Positions 1-8,061 of a stretch of 64,000 nt of DNA are shown piece by piece. The first letter of the stretch is position 1. Each line of letters opens with the position of its first letter. The notes beneath the pieces were generated by a model. It made no database searches and was not told the DNA's origin. It was given only the letters and a program-made list of their open reading frames with translations. The DNA is taken from contig NZ_JAHBRW010000001.1 of assembly GCF_018398315.1 (NCBI RefSeq), positions 2,302,501 to 2,366,500 of the forward strand, given 5' to 3'. This DNA comes from Chelatococcus sp. YT9. Lineage in GTDB: Bacteria; Pseudomonadota; Alphaproteobacteria; Rhizobiales; Beijerinckiaceae. The position numbers were made by a program, and so were the translations under genes.

Positions 1-627
1 GGCGATAAGCAGACCAGCATAACCGCTGCGATCTATGATGCGGGTTTTGCCTCGAACAGCCGTTTCTATGAGACGTCGAACGAAGCGCTGGGTATGACGC
101 CCACGCGTTTCCGCAGCGGCGGAGAAGGGGCGGCCATCCGCTTCGCCGTCGGCGAATGCTCGCTTGGTTCGATCCTCGTCGCGGCGACGGAGAAGGGTGT
201 TTGCGCCATCACATTGGGCGACGATCCGGAGCAACTGGTCCGCGAGCTGCAGGATCGCTTCCCCAAGGCGGAGATGATTGGGGGGGACCAAGCCTTCGAG
301 GCGATGGTCGCCAAGGTGGTCGGCTTTGTGGAGGCGCCGGCGCTCGGGCTCGACCTGCCGCTTGATGTGCGCGGCACCGCGTTCCAGCAGCGCGTCTGGG
401 ATGTCCTGCGCACGATCCCCGTCGGCCAGACCGCGAGCTATGCCGAGATCGCCGAACGGATCGGGGCGCCAAAGGCGGTTCGTGCCGTCGCGCAGGCGTG
501 CGGCGCGAACAGGATCGCCGTCGCCATTCCATGTCACCGCGTCGTGCGCAATGACGGAGCGCTGTCCGGCTATCGTTGGGGCGTTGCGCGCAAGCGTGCA
601 CTTCTCCAGAAGGAGGGGGTGCAATGA
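1..627 (+). CDS. ada: Ada-type regulator / O6-methylguanine-DNA methyltransferase, 5'-truncated by window edge
   Basis: The reading frame is open from base 1, so the N-terminus lies outside the window. Residues 1-35 resemble the end of an AraC-type helix-turn-helix (AAIYDAGFASNSRFYE). A methyltransferase domain follows, with active-site motif AIPCHRVV and the upstream GAN motif. In this family the protein transfers O6-alkyl groups from guanine to its own cysteine, and full Ada proteins then activate alkylation-repair genes. An HTH joined to an MGMT domain supports Ada rather than stand-alone Ogt, but the phosphotriester-repair domain cannot be seen. The stop overlaps the next start (ATGA), so the three repair genes are probably one translationally coupled operon under Ada control. 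Confidence 0.93.
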   Translation, partial: GDKQTSITAAIYDAGFASNSRFYETSNEALGMTPTRFRSGGEGAAIRFAVGECSLGSILVAATEKGVCAITLGDDPEQLVRELQDRFPKAEMIGGDQAFEAMVAKVVGFVEAPALGLDLPLDVRGTAFQQRVWDVLRTIPVGQTASYAEIAERIGAPKAVRAVAQACGANRIAVAIPCHRVVRNDGALSGYRWGVARKRALLQKEGVQ

Positions 628-1376
628 TCCCGCTTGCAACAGCGGCGCAGCAGTCCGCTGGTCGAGCGGCAAATCCGGATGGCGGCATCGCGCGCTTCGA
701 TTGGGAGGACCTCACGGCTGCCCTCGACGCCTGGGGATGCGCAACCCTCGAGGCGCTGCTTCCGGCGGCGCAGTGTCGCGACATCGCCGCACTCTACTCG
801 CAGGAGGCGCTTTTTCGCAGCCATATTCACATGGCCCGCCATGGTTTTGGCAAAGGCGAATATCGCTACTTCAAGTATCCGCTTCCCCCTGTACTGGCAG
901 ATCTTCGCCAACAGCTTTATCCCCATCTCGCGAGGGTCGCCAATAACTGGAATGAAAAGCTCGGGATACCCCAGCGTTATCCGCTGTCGCATGCGGATTT
1001 CCTGCGACAATGCAACGAGGCGGGGCAGACGCGACCCACACCTTTGCTGCTGCAATATGGGCCGGGCGATTTCAATTGCCTGCATCAGGATCTGTACGGG
1101 GATCTCGCCTTCCCCTTGCAGGTCGCCATTCTCCTCTCCGAGCCCGGGCAAGATTTCATGGGTGGTGAATTCGTCCTGACAGAGCAGCGTCCGCGGATGC
1201 AGAGCCGGGCGGAGGTGGTGCCGCTGCGCCAGGGCGACGCTGTCATCTTCGCGGTGAACGATCGACCGGTGGCGGGCACGCGTGGCACCTATCGTGTCAA
1301 GATGCGCCACGGCGTCAGCCGTGTTCGCTCGGGCCAGCGGCATACCGTCGGCATCATTTTCCATGATGCACGATAG
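624..1376 (+). CDS. 2-oxoglutarate/Fe(II) oxygenase, Oxygenase-NA type (alkylation-repair associated)
   Basis: A 250-residue protein whose start at 624 sits inside the ada stop (ATGA) behind AGGAGGGGG. Fe(II)/2OG ligands are visible: HQD (in CLHQDLYGD) as the HxD pair, a distal His in KMRHGVS, and a following Arg (RVRSGQRH) suited to 2OG binding. The double-stranded beta-helix layout (LQVAILLS, GGEFVLTEQ, GDAVIFAV) fits the 2OG-Fe(II) superfamily. As I recall, this sequence type is the Pfam family Oxygenase-NA (PF09859), proposed to act on damaged DNA, and it is distinct from classical AlkB. Its place between two alkyltransferase genes supports a role in oxidative dealkylation. The substrate is not shown by sequence. 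Confidence 0.85.
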   Translation: MIPLATAAQQSAGRAANPDGGIARFDWEDLTAALDAWGCATLEALLPAAQCRDIAALYSQEALFRSHIHMARHGFGKGEYRYFKYPLPPVLADLRQQLYPHLARVANNWNEKLGIPQRYPLSHADFLRQCNEAGQTRPTPLLLQYGPGDFNCLHQDLYGDLAFPLQVAILLSEPGQDFMGGEFVLTEQRPRMQSRAEVVPLRQGDAVIFAVNDRPVAGTRGTYRVKMRHGVSRVRSGQRHTVGIIFHDAR

Positions 1377-1905
1377 GATCGCTTCTTCCGCCTTGATCCT
1401 GGATACCGTCGAAACGCCTCTCGGCGGTTTTCTGCTCCTGAGCGACAGGCAGGGGGTGCTCCATGGCGCCGATTTTGCCGATTGCGAGGCACGCTTGCTG
1501 GCGCTGCTCCGCCGGGGCCGAAGGACCGCATCACCCGCTATAGAACGTGGCGCGGCGCCGGTCGCCTTGAAGCGCAGGCTGGCAGATTATTTCGGAGGCG
1601 ATGTCAGCGCGATCGATGGCATCGTACTCGCGCCGCGCGGTACCAATTTCCAGCAGGTCGTCTGGGCTGCGCTGCGCACGGTGCCAGCAGGGTCGACGCT
1701 GACCTATGCCGCCATGGCGGGAGCCCTCGGGCGCCCGACGGCGGTGCGCGCGGTCGGTCATGCCAATGGCGCCAACCCGTTCTGCATCATCGTTCCCTGC
1801 CATCGCCTCACGGGCGCGGATGGGGGGCTTGTCGGATATAGTGGGGGGTTGGCGCGCAAGAGATGGCTGCTCGACCATGAGCACCGCCACGCCAATCCCG
1901 CGTAG
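1363..1905 (+). CDS. ogt: methylated-DNA--protein-cysteine methyltransferase (Ogt-like)
   Basis: A single-domain MGMT of about 180 residues with active-site motif IIVPCHRL, the GAN motif just before it, and the family pattern YAAMAGALGRPTAVRAVG. It repairs O6-methylguanine by suicidal transfer to the motif cysteine. I chose ATG 1363 (1366 is equally possible) because upstream in-frame codons lie in the oxygenase gene. The overlap with that gene is 14 bases. With the Ada upstream this is a second alkyltransferase in one operon. This copy lacks an HTH, so it is probably purely enzymatic. Confidence 0.92.
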   Translation: MMHDRIASSALILDTVETPLGGFLLLSDRQGVLHGADFADCEARLLALLRRGRRTASPAIERGAAPVALKRRLADYFGGDVSAIDGIVLAPRGTNFQQVVWAALRTVPAGSTLTYAAMAGALGRPTAVRAVGHANGANPFCIIVPCHRLTGADGGLVGYSGGLARKRWLLDHEHRHANPA

Positions 1906-1931
1906 CCTGGCTGTCACGGGCGGTTGGCCGT

Positions 1932-3197
1932 TCACGCGCGGTTTTTTTGGTTTTTGACGTCTTTCTCCCAGCCGAAGACGCTGCGTCCGCCAAATAGCGG
2001 CGCATCTTCGAACTCCCGGCGGACGACGGCTCCGAAATCGGGGCCTTTCGCGTAGCGTTCCATTTGACGAGCTTGATCGTCGAGGCGCTTGAGCGCGGCC
2101 AGTTCCTCGTCTCGGCCGAGACGTCCCTTCTCCACCGCGGATTTCATCACTTTGATGGTTTCGTCATAGACCTTCAGCGGAACAGGGAAGGGATGCCTGT
2201 CCTTGCCGCCATGCGCGAAGGAGAACCGGGCTGGATCAGAGAAGCGGCACGGCGCACCATGCACGACCTCGGCGACTGTCGCGAGCGCCTTCACCGTGCG
2301 CTGGCCCACGCCCGGGACCAGCAGAAGTTCGTTGAAATCCTTGGGGCCGCGGTCGGCTGCTGCTGCCAGGGTGCCGTGCAGACGCCGCATGACGACGTCG
2401 GCCGGCCTGACATCGTGGTGGGCCGGCATGTCGAGGTGGGGCAGCAGGGGCTGCTGAGCGGATGGGGAAGGCGCCTCAGGAGCGGTCGCGCCGCTGAGGC
2501 GGGCGAGCTCGCGGAGGATGGCATCCGGACCAGCCTCGCTCAAGAAGGTGAGCTGGTTGCGGCGCGATGGTGCGGCTCGTCTATCTGCGAGGTTGATGAT
2601 TTCACCTTGCTGACGGCCTTCGATCGCCGCGTGTGGGGAATCGAGGAAACTTTCAAGTCCCTCCGAGTGCCAGTGATAGCGCCGGGCTTGCCGGCGATCG
2701 CCATTCATGCCCTGCTGGACGATGACCCAGGATCCCTCATCGGTGACAATGAAGCCGTGAAGGTAGAGGTCGAAACCATCCTGCACGGCCGCGCTGTCGA
2801 CCTTCGCGACGAGCCGGCTTGTCTGCGCGAGGGCCGCCCCGTCGAAGCCGACCCGTTCGCCAATCGTCACGAGTTCGTCGGGCGTCTTGCGGGAATGGGC
2901 ACCACGCCCGCCACAGACATGGATGCCTAGCTCACTGGCCATAGGCGTGAGGCCGCGCTTCAGCGCGCCGATTACGCTCGTGGTGATGCCTGACGAATGC
3001 CAGTCCATACCCATGACGGCGCCGAAGGACTGGAACCAGAAGGGGTGCGCAAGCCGACGCAGCAATTCGTCCCGTCCATAATGCTGGACGATGGCTTCGG
3101 AAATCAACGCTCCAAGCTTCGTCATGCGTTGGCCGAGCCATGGCGGAACGCGGCCTCCATGGAGGGGAAGATTGGCGCTTCCTGCTCTGTGAGCCAC
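1932..3197 (-). CDS. DUF763 domain-containing protein
   Basis: A 421-residue protein matching DUF763 (PF05559) by recalled features: N-terminal MAHRAGSANLPLHGGRVPPW, then GMDWHSSGITTSV, LGIHVCGGRGAHSRKTP, and FDLYLHGFIV with WVIVQQGMN. A helix-hairpin-helix-like segment (FNELLLVPGVGQRTVKALA, about residues 285-303) could contact nucleic acid. No biochemical function is established for the family as far as I know, and none is claimed. It is convergent with ogt, with 26 bases between the stops. Its C-terminus is Lys/Asn rich (DVKNQKNRA), which makes the A/T runs at 1942-1955. The HhH-like motif and the repair-gene neighbour hint at a DNA transaction, which is inference. Confidence 0.88.
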   Translation of the reverse strand: MAHRAGSANLPLHGGRVPPWLGQRMTKLGALISEAIVQHYGRDELLRRLAHPFWFQSFGAVMGMDWHSSGITTSVIGALKRGLTPMASELGIHVCGGRGAHSRKTPDELVTIGERVGFDGAALAQTSRLVAKVDSAAVQDGFDLYLHGFIVTDEGSWVIVQQGMNGDRRQARRYHWHSEGLESFLDSPHAAIEGRQQGEIINLADRRAAPSRRNQLTFLSEAGPDAILRELARLSGATAPEAPSPSAQQPLLPHLDMPAHHDVRPADVVMRRLHGTLAAAADRGPKDFNELLLVPGVGQRTVKALATVAEVVHGAPCRFSDPARFSFAHGGKDRHPFPVPLKVYDETIKVMKSAVEKGRLGRDEELAALKRLDDQARQMERYAKGPDFGAVVRREFEDAPLFGGRSVFGWEKDVKNQKNRA

Positions 3198-3260
3198 AGG
3201 GGGCTTACCCTTCTTTACGCGACGCTGCCGCCTATGCGAGCTGGCGCCTGGGCTCCAGAC

Positions 3261-4775
3261 CTACGCGCTCAGGCGTTCTCGCGCAATGGTGAGGCGGATC
3301 GAAAGACCTTCCCGTTGCCAATCCCGCTCTATCTGGCCGCCAAGCTGTCCCTTGACGGTCGCGTCTGTGAGAACATCGCCGAAACCCTTGTTCTCCTTGT
3401 GGCGATCGATGGCGGGCCCGCCGCGTTCCGTCCAGGTCAAGCGCAACTCGGTTTCGTCGGCGTGGCAATCAATTGTCACCGATCCGGTGGGCGTTGACAG
3501 GGCGCCGTATTTTGCAGCGTTGGTCGCAAATTCATGCAGAAGCAGCGCAAAACTCGTGACCGCGCCGCTGGTGAGAATGATGTTATCACCGTTTATGGCC
3601 GTCCGGGGACGTGCAGACGTTTCACGCAAATCATAAGGCGCGAGGATCGTCCCTATGAGGGCGTGGAGGGTCGTGACCTGGGTCGTGCGCTCGCTTGCCT
3701 GCGATGTCTGCGGTACTGTGAGCGCGTGGGCCCGGGCGAGAGAGGTCAGCCGCTCGAGAAGGTCCTTGGACAACTCCGCAGCACTTGCGGCCGAGCGGGC
3801 GCTGAGAGAAACGAGGCCGCAGGCCAGCGCGAACAGGTTCTTCACGCGATGGTCCATTTCGCGGAGCAGCAGATGCTGCTGCTCCTCGGCGCGTCGCCGT
3901 TCCGTGCTGTCGCGCGCGATCTTGGACGCGCCGATGATGCGGCCGGAGGCGTCTTTGACGGGTGAAATCGTCAATGAGATTTCGACGAGGCTCCCATCCT
4001 TGCGCCGCCGCACGGTCTCGAAATGGTCGATGCGCTCGCCGGCACGGATCCGCGCAAGGATCCGTGGCTCCTCATCCTGCCGATCAAGCGGTATGAGCAT
4101 GAGCACCGGTCGGCCGATCGTCTCGTGGGCGGTGTAGCCGAACAGGCGCTCCGCGCCGCGATTCCAGCTGATGATCGTGCCGTCCAGATCCTTGGCGAGG
4201 ATGGCGTCGTCCGATGACTCGACGATTGCGGCATAGCGATGCGCGTTCTCGTCGATGACTTTGCGATAGCTGAGATCCGCCAGCATGTTGACAGCGCCGG
4301 TCAGGACTCCGGCTTCGTCGAAAAGCGGCGTTGGAAAGGCGAGAACTGGGACGCGCGTGCCGTCGGGCCGCTCGATGACCATTTCGCGGCCACGGTTGGC
4401 CCGCCGCTCGTGAAGCGCGACCGCGAGCGGCGACTGATCGTGCGGCAGTACGGCGCCGTGTGGCGTATATAGCGTCACCGATCCGCAGAAACGGGTTTGC
4501 CCTAGCCGCGGCTGAGCGCCCCACAATTCGGTGGCTGCCTTGTTATGGAATATGATCCGACCCGTCTCGTCCGTCGTGTAGATGGCCTCCGGCAGGGCGT
4601 CCAGAATGGCGGCAAGTGACAGCCCGGACAGGCTGCGGTCACTAAATGCGTTTTTAGTGGCGGGCCGTTTGAGGGGCGCGCCTTCCCGGGGGCGAGTTGT
4701 TCCGGGCTGGCCAGATGGCGTTCGGCGAGACGCGAGTGCGGCTCCCGCGTCATCTCTTGCACCGCCCTTTGCCAT
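3261..4775 (-). CDS. PAS-domain sensor histidine kinase, HWE/HisKA_2 family
   Basis: A 504-residue cytoplasmic kinase with no membrane helix. PAS 1 spans about residues 55-165 (LDALPEAIYTTDETGRI). PAS 2 with its PAC segment spans 181-296 (AIVESSDDAILAKDLDG). The phosphoacceptor region REMDHRVKN has His309, the N-box is LLHEFATNAAKYG (Asn419), and the late LTWTERGGP block carries the W-x-E signature of HWE kinases. PAS domains commonly sense redox, light or small molecules, but no cofactor cysteine in an NCRFLQ-type motif is present, so it is not an obvious LOV photosensor. No response regulator is adjacent, so the partner is unknown. HWE kinases are common in alphaproteobacteria and often feed the general stress response. 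Confidence 0.9.
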   Translation of the reverse strand: MAKGGARDDAGAALASRRTPSGQPGTTRPREGAPLKRPATKNAFSDRSLSGLSLAAILDALPEAIYTTDETGRIIFHNKAATELWGAQPRLGQTRFCGSVTLYTPHGAVLPHDQSPLAVALHERRANRGREMVIERPDGTRVPVLAFPTPLFDEAGVLTGAVNMLADLSYRKVIDENAHRYAAIVESSDDAILAKDLDGTIISWNRGAERLFGYTAHETIGRPVLMLIPLDRQDEEPRILARIRAGERIDHFETVRRRKDGSLVEISLTISPVKDASGRIIGASKIARDSTERRRAEEQQHLLLREMDHRVKNLFALACGLVSLSARSAASAAELSKDLLERLTSLARAHALTVPQTSQASERTTQVTTLHALIGTILAPYDLRETSARPRTAINGDNIILTSGAVTSFALLLHEFATNAAKYGALSTPTGSVTIDCHADETELRLTWTERGGPAIDRHKENKGFGDVLTDATVKGQLGGQIERDWQREGLSIRLTIARERLSA

Positions 4776-4947
4776 CCCGCTTATCCTCGTTCGTTATTGG
4801 TCAAAGGAAATTGGCTCTGATGAGCCGGCGCTCAGTTGCAACTTAGCTTATCGAAGTCTACCGCGGGAACCTAGGACAATCCGTCAGAAGCCCGCCATCA
4901 GGGGTCTGCCGAACGTTCGCGCACCAAAGCACGCGGCCGATCCGGAG

Positions 4948-6375
4948 TTACTCCACCTGATAGGGAATGATGTTGCGGCGGCTCGCATCCATGGCGATCC
5001 GCCGGTCGATAGGCGGCACGGCGCGCTGGTAGCAATCGGCTCGCTCGCATAGCCGGCAACTGACGCCGATCTTGACGAGCGGTGATGGATTGCGCAGGTC
5101 CACGGCATCCGAATAGACGAACTCGCTTGCATAGGCAAGTTCGCAGCCGAAGCCGATAGAGTAACGCAAGCGCAAGGCGTCGAAACGGGCCTCGCCCTTG
5201 GTGATCGCCCGCGCGATGGAGAGGTAGCGCGCGCCGTCCGGCATCTCGGCCGCCTGGACCAGGAAGCGGTCCGGCGTCTCGAACGCCTCGTGGATGTTCC
5301 AGATCGGGCAGGCGCCGCCGTAGCGCGCGAACTGAAAACGCGTGGCGCTGTGCCGCTTGGTGATATTGCCGGCGCGGTCGACGCGCAGGAAATAGGTCGG
5401 GATGCCCTCCAGCCCGGGGCGCTGCAGCGTCGAGAGGCGGTGGCAGACCTGTTCCATGCTGACGCTGAAAGTCGTTGCCAGCCGCTCGATGTCGTGCCGC
5501 ATGCGGCGCGCCTCCTCAAGGATGTGGCTGTAAGGCATGACGAGCGCGCCGGCGAAATAATTGGCGAGCGCGGCCGCGCAGACCTTGCCGGCGTCCGGAC
5601 TGTGGAAGGCCGCTGATGCGACCAGCTCATCGATCGCCTCGCCATAGGCAAGGAAGGCGAGATGCCGGGCCAGCGCGAAGGATTGCGTCGCGCGTGGCAG
5701 CGTATCATTGAGCACGATACGTCCGCGCTCCTTATCGAGCCGGCTCACGAAATGCGAGCCGTCGGTCGGCGTTTGCCGCTCTATGGTGAGTTTGAACCCC
5801 GCTTCCAAATGATCCGCCAGAGCATTGGCCGTTCCGCCCGGCGCGCCGCCCCACTGCCGCGCCAGTTTTTCCGCAGCATGATCAAGGCTGTCCACGTAAT
5901 TCCCGATGAAATGAAAGTAATCGCGCACCTCGTCGAAGGCTGACTGCTGAACGGGCGCGCCAGTCGATCCGCCCGATGTTGTGAGAGCTTCGTCGAGTGC
6001 GCGATGCCTTTCCTCGAGGCGTCGGTAGAGGCCGTGCAGATCGATGAGCGCCCGGCCTACCCGGGGGGCATGTAGCGACAAGGCCTTCAACTCGCGCAGC
6101 GTGATGTCCGGCGGGGAGAAGGCTGGATCACTCAGGAGTTCGCGAAGCGTGCCGACCAGCCGGTCGCTGTCATTATCCGAGAAGACCGAAACATTCACAC
6201 GCAGCACGCGCGCGAGTTCGACTACGACCGTCCCGGACAGGCTCCGCTGGTTGGCCTCGATCTGGCTCATGTAGCTCGGCGATACGCCGATGCGCTTCGC
6301 GAGCTCGATCTGTGTCCAGCCGCGCGCCTCGCGCAGGCTGCGCACGGCATCTCCGGCAAACAATTTTCGCGCCAT
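4948..6375 (-). CDS. pccR: short-chain fatty acyl-CoA regulator (ScfR family), PccR-like
   Basis: A 475-residue regulator with an N-terminal XRE helix-turn-helix (residues 8-62, [19 protein letters not shown]). A central zincin-like IrrE-type region follows ([20 protein letters not shown]). The Cys-rich C-terminal part ([23 protein letters not shown]) is typical of this family, which includes RamB and PccR. The start at 6375 ([15 protein letters not shown]) is set by the HTH; the longer upstream open frame is antisense to pccB. In Rhodobacter sphaeroides PccR senses propionyl-CoA and activates pccB. Here the gene is divergent from pccB over 142 bases, which supports the same job. Autoregulation is plausible from the shared intergenic region. 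Confidence 0.9.
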   Translation of the reverse strand: MARKLFAGDAVRSLREARGWTQIELAKRIGVSPSYMSQIEANQRSLSGTVVVELARVLRVNVSVFSDNDSDRLVGTLRELLSDPAFSPPDITLRELKALSLHAPRVGRALIDLHGLYRRLEERHRALDEALTTSGGSTGAPVQQSAFDEVRDYFHFIGNYVDSLDHAAEKLARQWGGAPGGTANALADHLEAGFKLTIERQTPTDGSHFVSRLDKERGRIVLNDTLPRATQSFALARHLAFLAYGEAIDELVASAAFHSPDAGKVCAAALANYFAGALVMPYSHILEEARRMRHDIERLATTFSVSMEQVCHRLSTLQRPGLEGIPTYFLRVDRAGNITKRHSATRFQFARYGGACPIWNIHEAFETPDRFLVQAAEMPDGARYLSIARAITKGEARFDALRLRYSIGFGCELAYASEFVYSDAVDLRNPSPLVKIGVSCRLCERADCYQRAVPPIDRRIAMDASRRNIIPYQVE

Positions 6376-6413
6376 CGAAGCTTCACAATTCGAGAAGATG
6401 CCAATTTCACATT

Positions 6414-6442
6414 TTTGCAGATTTGCACGAAAAGCCTTTGCG
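6414..6442. promoter_or_regulatory. candidate ScfR/PccR operator between pccR and pccB
   Basis: Three same-strand copies of TTTGC(A/G) lie at 6414-6419, 6422-6427 and 6437-6442 in the 142-base pccR-pccB gap. ScfR regulators, as I recall, recognise TTTGCAAA-like sites, often in pairs. A weak promoter match (TTGCGG at 6438, ATTATC at 6461, 17-base spacer) overlaps the third copy. The spacing is not the canonical one, so this is a candidate only. Confidence 0.45.
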
Positions 6443-6517
6443 GGACAATATCCCTTCTGGATTATCCGCTGCTGTGTTCTAATTTGCCGCATCCCAATTC
6501 GCGGCGATGGGCGAACA

Positions 6518-8050
6518 ATGCGCGACATATTGGAACGGCTGGAAGAACGGCGCGAACAGGCGCGGCAGGGGGGAGGCGAGCGCCGGGTGACGGCGCAGCA
6601 CGCCCGCGGCAAGCTCACGGCGCGCGAACGGATCGACCTCTTGCTCGACGAGGGATCCTTCGAGGAGTTCGACATGTTCGTCGAGCATCGCTCGACGGAT
6701 TTCGGCATGGAGAAGCAGAAGATCCCGGGCGATGGCGTGGTGACCGGATGGGGCACCATCAACGGGCGTAAAGTCTTTCTGTTTTCCAAGGACTTCACGG
6801 TCTTTGGCGGTTCCCTGTCGGAGACCCACGCGGCCAAGATCGTCAAGATCCAGGACATGGCCGTGAAGATGCGCTGCCCGATCATCGGCCTGTTCGATGC
6901 CGGCGGCGCCCGCATCCAGGAAGGCGTGGCGGCGCTCGGCGGTTATGGCGAGGTCTTCAAGCGCAACGTGGTGGCCTCCGGTGTCATACCGCAGATCTCG
7001 GTGATCATGGGGCCATGCGCGGGGGGCGACGTCTATTCGCCGGCCATGACCGACTTCATCTTCATGGTGCGCGATACTTCCTACATGTTCGTCACCGGGC
7101 CGGAAGTCGTGAAGACCGTCACCAACGAGACGGTGACTTCGGAAGAGCTCGGTGGTGCGAAGGTTCACACATCGCGTTCGTCGGTTGCCGACGGCGCTTT
7201 CGACAACGACGTCGAGGCGCTGCTGCAGGTGCGGCGCTTGATGGACTTCCTGCCCGCCAACAACACCGAGGGCGCCCCGCACTGGCCGAGCCTCGATGAG
7301 CCGGACCGTGTCGAGACCTCGCTCGACACGCTCGTTCCCGACAATCCCAACGTGCCCTACGACATTAAGGAGCTCATCCTCAAGGTCGTGGACGAGCGGG
7401 ATTTCTTCGAGGTCCAGCAGGCCTTCGCGGGCAATATCGTGGTGGGTTTCGGGCGCATCGAGGGGCGCACGGTCGGCATTGTCGCCAACCAACCGATGGT
7501 GCTTGCCGGCGTGCTCGATTCCGATGCTTCCCGCAAGGCCGCCCGCTTTGTGCGTTTCTGCGACGCCTTCGAGATCCCGATCGTGACCTTCGTCGATGTG
7601 CCCGGATTCCTGCCGGGCACGGCGCAGGAATATGGCGGGCTCATCAAGCACGGCGCCAAGCTCCTCTATGCCTATTCGGAGGCCACCGTGCCGCTTGTCA
7701 CGGTGATCACCCGCAAGGCCTTTGGTGGCGCCTACGACGTCATGGCCTCCAAGCATGTCGGCGGCGACGTCAACTATGCGTGGCCGACGGCGCAGATCGC
7801 GGTGATGGGCGCCAAGGGCGCGGTGGAGATCATCTTCCGGCAGGATGCCGGTAACGCTGACGCGATCGCCGCGCACACCAAGGGCTATGAGGAGCGCTTC
7901 ATGTCGCCCTTCGTGGCGGCCGAGCGCGGCTATATCGACGAGGTGATCAAGCCGCATTCCACCCGCCGGCGCGTTGCCCGCGCGCTCGCCATGCTCGCCT
8001 CCAAGCGCGCGGAGACGCCGTGGCGGAAGCACGATAACATCCCCTTGTGA
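6518..8050 (+). CDS. pccB: propionyl-CoA carboxylase beta subunit (carboxyltransferase)
   Basis: A 510-residue carboxyltransferase that moves CO2 from carboxybiotin on PccA to propionyl-CoA, giving (S)-methylmalonyl-CoA. The family pattern is present from [19 protein letters not shown] through [35 protein letters not shown] and the second acyl-CoA region [23 protein letters not shown]. The length is typical. ATG 6518 is chosen because conservation begins there; the preceding frame belongs to the promoter and antisense regulator. The stop overlaps a GTG at 8047, tying expression to pccA. Regulation is probably by the divergent PccR-like protein. Confidence 0.97.
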   Translation: MRDILERLEERREQARQGGGERRVTAQHARGKLTARERIDLLLDEGSFEEFDMFVEHRSTDFGMEKQKIPGDGVVTGWGTINGRKVFLFSKDFTVFGGSLSETHAAKIVKIQDMAVKMRCPIIGLFDAGGARIQEGVAALGGYGEVFKRNVVASGVIPQISVIMGPCAGGDVYSPAMTDFIFMVRDTSYMFVTGPEVVKTVTNETVTSEELGGAKVHTSRSSVADGAFDNDVEALLQVRRLMDFLPANNTEGAPHWPSLDEPDRVETSLDTLVPDNPNVPYDIKELILKVVDERDFFEVQQAFAGNIVVGFGRIEGRTVGIVANQPMVLAGVLDSDASRKAARFVRFCDAFEIPIVTFVDVPGFLPGTAQEYGGLIKHGAKLLYAYSEATVPLVTVITRKAFGGAYDVMASKHVGGDVNYAWPTAQIAVMGAKGAVEIIFRQDAGNADAIAAHTKGYEERFMSPFVAAERGYIDEVIKPHSTRRRVARALAMLASKRAETPWRKHDNIPL

Positions 8051-8061
8051 GGAAGCGCCCG

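Noticed and set aside
1942-1955. Runs of T after ogt that look like an intrinsic terminator
   Set aside because: They encode the Lys/Asn-rich C-terminus of the minus-strand DUF763 protein and no stable stem precedes them.
4948-6915. A longer PccR-like protein starting at 6915
   Set aside because: The extra 180 residues are antisense to pccB and its promoter; the HTH domain begins right after the start at 6375.
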